This document shows, one piece after another, positions 56,478 through 64,000 of a stretch of DNA of 64,000 nucleotides; the first letter of the stretch is position 1; each line of letters begins with the position of its first letter. This DNA is from Punica granatum (lineage: Eukaryota > Streptophyta > Magnoliopsida > Myrtales > Lythraceae): the NCBI RefSeq assembly GCF_007655135.1, contig NC_045127.1, forward strand, positions 24,594,199 to 24,658,198, in the 5' to 3' direction. The position numbers and the translations under genes are program-made. Below the pieces are notes generated by a model. It worked only from the letters and a program-made list of their open reading frames with translations. It did not search any database and was not told where the DNA came from.

Positions 56478-57771
56478 TTTTATCCTAACATGCACCCAAG
56501 AGATTGTCGGCGTATTGTCAGGTACAGGATGAGAGGACGATCCGATGAAGGCAGGACCAACATCGGCGACTGAACTAAATATGCCTTGACTGTATCGAAG
56601 GCTTTTTGACACTCTTCATCCCACTCAACTGCTGCATTTTTGCGAAGTATGCGGAAAAGCGGTTGGCATTTGACTGTCAGATTTGCAATGAAACGCGCGA
56701 TATAATTCAGCCGTCCTAAGAAGCTTCTTACTTCACGCACTGTCGATGGAGGGGGCAGCTCCATGATCGCTTTGACTTTGTCGGGGTCGGCCTCAATGAC
56801 CGTTTCGCTGACTACAAACCCTAATAGTTTCCTTGACTTGACACTGAAGGTGCATTTCACTGGGTTGAGTCGTAGCTTGTACTTCTTGAGGTGGTTGAAT
56901 AGTCGCTTGAGGTTGACAAGATGATCTTCCCCTTCTTTGGACTTGGCAATCATGTCATCGACATAGACCTCTATTTCTTTGTGCATTTGCCATGAAAGAG
57001 TGTGACCATTGGCCGCTGGTAAGTTGGCCCGGCATTTTTGAGGCCGAAAGGCATGACCATGTAGCAGAATGTGCTCCACATCGTAATGAAAGTCGTTTTA
57101 ATCTTATCCTCCTCAACCATCTGGATCTGGTTGTACCCAAAAAAGTCGTCCATGAAGAAGAATTGCGTATGGCGTGCAGTGTTGTCAACCAAGATGTCAA
57201 TATGGGGCAGCGGAAAGTTATCCTTAGGGCTGGCCTTATTTAGGTCTCGATAGTTAATGCAGACTCTGATTTTCCTGTTCTTCTTTTCCACTGGCATGAT
57301 GTTCGCTACCCATTCGAAGTAGTTACACACCTCTTCCTTAATGCAGAGGAGAAGGTCGGCTCGTTGCCGCCGTAGGTGTTGTCGTTTGGGCGGGAGTTTT
57401 TCGGTATCGAGCAAGAGGAAATGCTTCATGATCGAGGGGTCTAAGCTTGGCATGTCGGCATATGACCAAGCAAAAACTTCCTAATACTCCAACAGGAAAT
57501 CGATCATCCGGGCTTTCTGTGTAGGGTCGAGGCCCGTCCCGATCCTTAGGGTGCACGGTTCTTCTGCGGTGCCTATGTTGATTTCTTCGGTTGGCTCGAC
57601 TGAGGTGAGTTGGTGGTTTTCGAGACGGTGCAAACTCTGCTCTATCTCGGGCACGCGACCATCTTCGTCAAGCCCTTCCCCGAAGTATATGGGTAGGGGC
57701 CTTCTGAGACGTGTTTCAGATGAGCTCGAATCATTGCATCCATGATTTGGATTCGATTGGAGCTTGGAAAT
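56478..57771 (-). pseudogene. Tat copy 2 reverse transcriptase, decayed
   Basis: Two overlapping minus-strand frames make up RT: 57453-56993 ('KNRKIRVCINYRDLNKASPK', 'FGYNQIQM') and 57000-56480 ('VYVDDMIAKSKEGED', 'SFLGRLNYIARFI'). A 2-base loss near 56993, just before the YVDD region, shifts the frame. An in-frame loss removes residues matching 'IKQVDAGFLE' of copy 1, and a stop sits near 57481. The exon start corresponds to 57771; there is no ATG at the place where copy 1 has one. Confidence 0.85.
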
Positions 57772-57954
57772 GGAAACGAATTGTCTTAGAAATTAAAATG
57801 CTGGAAGTGAGTGCGAGAGAAGGAATTTAGACACAAAAATTCAAAATGCATATAGGGATTTCATTTAACAAGTCATAACAAAAACCCCCCTTCCGTCATG
57901 CGGCTTATGGCGTTGTCGACATGTGGGTAGCATTATATACAAGGACCGTCTTAC
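57772..57954 (-). other. Intron-equivalent region in Tat copy 2
   Basis: This aligns with 19832-20021. The donor GTGTAAG is kept at 57954 and just before. The acceptor reads CCAAG where copy 1 has TCCAG followed by G, so the exact site used by copy 1 is altered; a one-base-shifted AG is available. It has stops in all relevant frames, as in copy 1. Confidence 0.5.
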
Positions 57955-58334
57955 ACATTGGCAACCATGGCCGAGTAGCACGGGACTGAAGTCCAATTGG
58001 CAAGTTCCTCGTCCTCCTGTGCAATGCGGATATGAACCCTTGGAGATGTCTCCTCGGTGATGGCATAGACAGCTGGCAGTGCAAAGAGCGCTTTAGCTGT
58101 ATCCGAGGAGGAGTCATCATATTCAGTGGATGGGATGTCGAAGGTGCCCCCGATGACCTGCGGTAGTGCAGGAAAAAACCGCGAAAGCGGCGGGACCGGA
58201 ATGCCTCTAGAGAGCTTCCCATAGTGTGCAGCAAGACGGTGGAGATGCTTGCCACGGCGTGCCTATACGATCTCATGACAGGAGGGACGAAAGCCAAGTC
58301 CCCTCCTATTTCGGTATTCCTCCATCTTGACGGG
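57955..58334 (-). pseudogene. Tat copy 2 post-protease G-patch-like segment
   Basis: It aligns with 20022-20400 of copy 1 ('EEYRNRRGLGFRPS', 'GKHLHRLAAHYGKL', 'ANWTSVP'), with a TAG inside near 58266. The element is cut at 58334 by an LTR B in the opposite orientation, so the protease and gag are not seen. A 130-codon frame in another register here is a shadow. Confidence 0.75.
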
Positions 58335-59212
58335 TGTTAGCACCTCATTTTGGCCCACCGGCTCTGACAGAGAGCGACAACAGCTGCCCTGACTCTAGCC
58401 CGGCAAGCATGATAGAAGAATGCTCAGTAGAGACTCGGGTCATTATTCACAGTCGGGCCAACATGGGCAAACACCCAATCAGGGAGCATGGATTACAAGA
58501 GAGAAGTTAGGGCCGTTAGAAGGACACGACAAAGCACAGAGGGCAACTAGAGGAAGTAGACAAGCATTAATTCTCGAGGCAGCAGAAGCTGACGCTGCGG
58601 TACTATTCACCGCCGGATCACCGGAGTGTCAGAAGGAATCTAATATGGGACTCTAAAAATCCCTCTTGGTACCAAAATGACCAATGGCACCTCCGAGCGC
58701 ATTTCAGAAACCTTCTACTTAAGCCGAGGCATCGCCGAATGTTCGTAGACACCTACCTAACGGGGATCCCGGGACGCCTGCTCTACAGACAAATAGATGA
58801 CACCCGAAAACAGGCCTGCACATACCCAATGGTCACCAGGACCAGGGAACAGGTTTCAGACTACTATTCGGAACTCATCTTGGTTTTCCGAGTGGATCCC
58901 GACCTGGGAAAAAAAGGGCCATTTTCACACAGAAACATAGCCGGAGACTTTTTTAACGAATCGTCAGGGCACAAAATCTGCACTAATCAATCCAAAGGAC
59001 CTCAAGGACCGGGGAAATAAACCCTAATCACACTGCACGAGTCGTTTAGGTCTCCCGGGTATCGTTCCAATGGAGAAAGGGCCCCTTTCAGGCGGAATCT
59101 CGCGCTCGGAGCTCACTCGGGAAAATGTTGTCGTCCGAGCTCTGCACCACCCATTCCCAACAGCCCTTAGGGCCCAGGAAATCATTTTGCCTCGAACCAA
59201 GCAAAACATCAA
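58335..59212 (+). repeat. Truncated Tat LTR B (first ~880 bases)
   Basis: Starts TGTTAGCACCTCATTTTGG, inserted in Tat copy 2. It runs to the 'aggaaatcattttgcctcg' block (about position 820 of the LTR) and is then replaced by a new LTR start at 59213. The two neighbours share this ~880-base stretch as a head-to-tail pair. Confidence 0.75.
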
Positions 59213-62200
59213 TGTCAGCACCCCATTTTGGCCCACCAGTTCCAATAAGGATCACCCAATCAAAGCTTGGGTAACTATTCACGGCCGGGCCGACGAACGC
59301 AGGCGTGGGGACCCGGGGACATGAACTACAAGGAAGAGATAGGAGCCATCAAAAAGCGCAAGAGGGCCAATCAGAGGAAGCAGACAGGCAACAAAACCTT
59401 GGGACAATAGAAACTGGCATTGTAACACTATTCATCGTCGGATCATTGGAGCGTCAAAAGGTATCCAATATGGGACTCTAAAAATCCCTCTAGATACCAA
59501 AATGACGGATGTCACCTCTGAGCTCATTTAAGGGGTCTCTTGCTTAAGCCGAGGCACCTCCGAACATTTGCAGACGCCTTCCTAACGGGGCTCCCGAGAC
59601 GCCTGATCCACGAACAAATAAACGGCACCTGAAAACAGGTCTGCACGCATCCAAGGGTCACCAGGACCAGGCAACAAGTTCCAGACGCTTTTCGGAACTC
59701 ATCTTGATATCCCGAGTGGATCCCGACCTGGGAAAAATTGGCAATTTCAATAGAAAGACGTAGCAGGAGACCCTTTTAACAAATGGTCAGTGCACGAAAT
59801 CTGCGCCAATCAATCCCAGGGACCTCAAGGACTTGGAAAATAAACCCTAATCACATTGCACAATCCATTTAGGTTTTCTGAGTACCATTCCGACAACAAA
59901 AGGGCCCATTTCAAGCCGAATCTTGCGCTCAGAGCTCATTCGGGAAAATGTTGACGTCCGAGCTTTGCACCACCCACTCCCAACAACTCCTAGGGGCTAG
60001 GAAATCATTTCGACTCGGACCAAACAAATCATACCGATCTCCCGAGTGACGTTTCAATGGTCACGAACGCCCCCCAGCAAGCCTCCAGGACTCGTTTTGG
60101 ACAAACAGAGATCGCAGTGGTCTCCGAACACATCATAACACTTGGGAAACACTAAGAAAGCCCCGTTCGCGGATTCCTAGGACGTCTTCGGTTATCGATC
60201 TCTTGTTGGAGTCGGCGAGTAAACCGTTCTGCCAAAAGCACAAAGCACGCCGACACGAGCCTTACAACGGGCCGAGGTGCAAACAAGTGTCAAAAACGGA
60301 CAACTTCACTCTAATCATCCAAACCACCCGAATATTCATTAACACGAAATATGGCGATATTGGGCTCATTCGAATCCTCTTCATGCAAGCATTCCAAATC
60401 TGACAATTAATCGGACCTCGGAGTCCGAATGCGCAACCAATAGAACCTCGAGCTTCTTTTGATTTCTCCCCAAGAAGTGTGGGACCCACGGCCAGCCATG
60501 GCTCACCCAAGCCAAGCCATCAAGCGGTGGCAGCCACGGCTAATCCCCTCCCCACTGGCGGCTCAACCCTAATTTTTGTGGCTCAATCCCAAGCTCTTCC
60601 CTCCTCCACACATTTCAAATATCTCTTACACACTCTCACATCCATCACCTCCCATCACTTCTCTTCTTACTTCCCCTACACTCTAAATGACATGAACCCC
60701 TCCTAATCCCCTCTCAAAATCCGACCACCCTAACTCCCCCCTCTAATTACACTTAGCTTGCCCTAATTGCACAATTAGTCACCCCTATAAGTTCCCATCC
60801 ATCATTAACCTTAATTACAACTACAACTCCACTCTCTCTCAAGCCAACTTCCCTCTAGGATCCTCTCAACTCTCCATCACTGCCCAGCCATCGTCTAGCC
60901 CCATTTCAAGGCCAAAACCGGCCAAAACCAACGGAAAACCATTCGGTATTTCGATCACCACTCGATCCAACCTAAGCTAATCACAACCAAACTTCATATC
61001 CTACATGCCTTTGGCCTTCTAAAGCCATTTCCAATGTTAGATTTTCGATTCGAGGCGTCCACCCGTTTCACCCTTGTCCCGAATCGGAACCCCTAGGTGA
61101 GTCCGTGGCTCCCTCACGCCTGCCAATCCTTCCCACGACTCCGGCGAGTCGTGCCATCACGTTCCAAGGGTTCTTCATAACCCTCACCCTCCCCCATGAA
61201 GAGGTAGTCACGGTCCGAGGGCCATCCAACAGTGCAAGACCGCTTTTTTCCTCTCTTTTCTCTTTATCGGGCTCTCCTAGCGTTACCGAATTTTCTTTGT
61301 ATTTTCTGGCTTTATTCAGGTCCTTGCACGCTCGAGATCAGTCGCAAACATCAAGAGCATTCCCTTAGGAGTCGAGGGATGTCGTGCCAACTCATGCAAC
61401 CATCTCGAACAGCCCGAGCCAGCCACTTTCCTCCCTGGTGTCACTGCTGTCTTCTCGGGTCAGCTTTGGTGCCTACTGTCCAACCGGGTTTAGCAACCCT
61501 CTTGCCACTTCCCCGACTCTTCCCTCGTATTTCGAGGCAAGGTATAGCTCCCTTACGACTTAGAGAAGTTAGGTCTCTAATCTTTGTTTGTTTCGGGAAG
61601 TTAAGGCGGTTAATGAGCATGTTCCACGCAAGTTCAAATTTTTATAGGGTTCCATGCGATCCCATGCAATTCCATGCAAGTGTACGTCCAATGGCATGTT
61701 CGTGTGTCACGAGAATACATATATAAACGGGAAGTGATCGGAATCGAGGTGGGAGAGACCATCATAGCACGATTGAACCATGGAAGCTCACGGCTAGGTC
61801 CCAAGGGAGGGACCCGTGAGCTCCCTTGGCACACCCGAGGCTAGGATGGCCTCTTCTCCCTTGAAATTAGTCGATTCCCATGTGTTTACGTTCATTAATC
61901 GTACGTGATATGTTAATGTGGCGGGAAATGATTAAGATCTTGGTAGGAGAGATCATCTTGATCCACACGAACCATAGGAACCCATGGCCATTCCCCATGG
62001 GAGGTGGCCGAGAGTTCCCTTGGATTGTTCAGATTCAAGGGGACTTCTCTCACTTCGAAATGAGTTGGTTCCCACATTGTTTTGTTATATTACATATTGT
62101 CATTGTATGAGTCGATACCATTTTATCGATTCCTTTAAATACGATGTTTGCGTTTGCATCACGTGCTCGATTGCGCATTTGAGACCCTGGTGGCATCGAC

Positions 62201-64000
62201 TTCGTAGATGTGTGCGTTATTATTGTGCTTAATGTCATATGTATGCAAGGAATGATTAAAATCGTTTCTTGGAATTGATTGTAACTACATTTTTCGTTTG
62301 AATCATTAGTTTCATATTAATTTGCACGCTAGGCGCGTTAGCTATGAACAATCATCTCGTTAATCCGTAATAATCGAGGTCAACACCTCAATCATTAAAC
62401 CACTCCACAAATGAGAAATGGGACGCATCATTGAATTAATTAAATCATTCGGCTTAAATAATTGGATGAATCGAGTATCAACTTGTAAACGCATCGACGG
62501 ATCATCAGACGGTGGAAATGCCCTTTTAAAATCCACAATCCCAAAACACCGAGGTGCGTAACACGAATATAATTGGTGTCTAGAGAGCACTCGCGTGCTA
62601 TGATTCGAGTCTGGGCCCAATTTGAGGCGGCTCAAGTCGAAGTATACAAGTCCTCTCTAGACGTCTTCGTGTCATACGAACTCAATTTTCACATATGCAC
62701 TTCACATGTTTTACCGTTCAAAGGCATGACCATCATTTCGTGATTTGCCAATATCCTAGGCGATAAGGAGAACGAAACACCTCGATCTGTGGGTAAAGAG
62801 AGGCAATCTGTTCGGACGCGAGTTCCAATCGCATGGCCCATTTCATCCACTATTCGATGTTTCTATCGTCTTATCGAAGATTCGGCGGTTAGCATTGTCA
62901 TTTATGTTGCAAAACACGTAATACCGGACTAAACATTCACTCGGCTTATACGAACATTAGATAATGGCTAGGTAGAACTCTAGGTTCCATATCTAGGGTC
63001 AAAACACGATTTTGACGTATTCAGTGAGATCTCAGTGTCACTAACAGAATAAAGTCCCAAAACAAACCCACGCACATAGTTGACCTAGAATTACATACTA
63101 GTACATCCATTTGCTTTCCTAGGGTAGATAAATTGTTTGCCAAATAACCCCGGTTAATAACTGGTTAAATCACATAAACGCGGCTTAAGACACAACTTGT
63201 CTGTATTTGTCTGTATTTATCAGTTTTTGTCTGTTTTCATCTGTTTCTATCAGTTTTTCTATGTTTTCTATTATTGCTTGCTGATTTGTCATGGTTCGAA
63301 CCCGAACCCATAGGTCACGCTTATCACGGGGTCCAACATCTCAAACCGTCGACCACGGGGTCCAACACCCCCATGTACACCCAGCGCGTGCTACCCGAGT
63401 GCGGAATGGGGTCTATCCCCGAGTCACCACTCTACTCCGAGTAATGTCTATGTGGAAGACGACTCGGATTGGGTGTGTGAATCGCGATTAGACATTACCC
63501 GGGAGCTCGAATGGTCCAATGGTTATCGTGAGAATCGATCAATTCTCGTGTCGCCCGTTGGTTCGATCGGACTTGACCCCCCGCTCCTTGAGCCAGCATT
63601 GCTTTAATTTATTTGTCGGTCAGTCAAAAATCTTACGGTGAGCCAGAGCGGAATATTGGCCCAATGCAAACCGATCGGGATCCGTTTACTTTATTCAGTT
63701 GTACTTTGTAATTATTCGAGTGAACATTGCAAGGATTTCATTTGTACATTTATTCATTTGTAAGGATCCCCGATTGGCGAGCGAGAGGTCCGAGTGTCGA
63801 ATCGGTCAAGTCGGTCTATTGCTACCCATAGATGAGTAAGCCCGAACACTCGCGGTCTCGGTTCGACGAACTGTAAACGCGAAGATAGTGAACCGACTCC
63901 ATGAGATGCAAGCCTACTCTTTTTTCGGGGCCTTGGCCCGAAGTGATCATTTCACCGAATTTACAATGTCAAAACGAGCGAGTCAAGTGCAACCCTTAAA
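59213..64000 (+). repeat. Tat LTR type B, nearly complete, runs off the window
   Basis: Starts TGTCAGCACCCCATTTTGG. It follows the B1 order to the 'caagtgcaacccttaaa' block, which lies ~200 bases before the end of B1 (31293). So the LTR end, PBS and any gag should lie just beyond 64000. No coding frame is supported. Confidence 0.8.
60784..60792 (+). promoter_or_regulatory. Candidate LTR B TATA-like motif
   Basis: CCTATAAGT is at the place matching 27929 and 6171, followed by 'catccatcattaaccttaat'. It is weaker than the other two. Confidence 0.35.

Overview
This window looks like a gene-free, retrotransposon-filled stretch of a flowering-plant nuclear genome. The evidence is Ty3/gypsy polyproteins of plant lineages (Tat/Ogre-like with a second, archaeal-type RNase H, and one CRM-like chromovirus), very long LTRs, a TTA-flanked foldback MITE and tRNA primer-binding sites. 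I could not place it to species. I see no host protein gene, tRNA or rRNA. Nearly all open frames other than the gag and pol blocks fall inside LTRs, untranslated regions or tandem arrays and are judged non-coding.

Layout. 1-835: unrecognised AT-rich DNA. 836-8970: three head-to-tail truncated Tat LTRs (type B, + strand); the third carries a MITE. 8970-20707: Tat element copy 1 (minus strand) with a 3' LTR of type A, a long 3' UTR holding a 58-bp tandem array and hairpin modules, an almost intact RT-RNaseH-aRNH-integrase frame, a probable spliced intron, and a protease tail; gag and the protease core are missing. 20708-31823: a second LTR A, the 3' UTR of another Tat element (called X here), then a type B LTR in + orientation with its primer-binding site and 5' UTR. 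31824-49627: the same string of segments repeated backwards, so 20708-31190 and 31824-49627 form a giant inverted duplication with arms of about 10.5-11 kb and roughly 98% identity where compared. The right arm is split by a 6.76-kb CRM-like element (32417-39175) with two LTRs and a perfect 5-bp target duplication. 45981-54331: two LTR A copies tail to tail, a second palindrome with its axis near 50178. 54332-58334: Tat copy 2 (minus), a decayed pol. 58335-64000: two more type B LTR starts (+), the last running off the window.

History read from nesting (inference). Tat elements accumulated in tandem and inverted order; an LTR B inserted into element X; this block was duplicated as an inverted repeat; the CRM-like element then inserted into only one arm. 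The other arm keeps the empty site. LTR A and LTR B share their first ~20 bases (TGTCAGCACCCCATTTTGG), their last few hundred bases and the TGGCGACTCC primer site, so they are subfamilies of one Tat lineage with different middles. None of the elements looks able to move on its own proteins: the Tat copies lack gag, and the CRM-like copy has several stops and a frameshift.

The most noteworthy signals are the tail-to-tail LTR junctions (three in one window), the 10-kb palindrome with a preserved empty site, the in-frame intron before Tat RT, covarying hairpin modules in the Tat 3' UTR, and a 348-bp higher-order repeat inside the 58-bp array. The palindromes should be checked against assembly error before biological meaning is attached to them.
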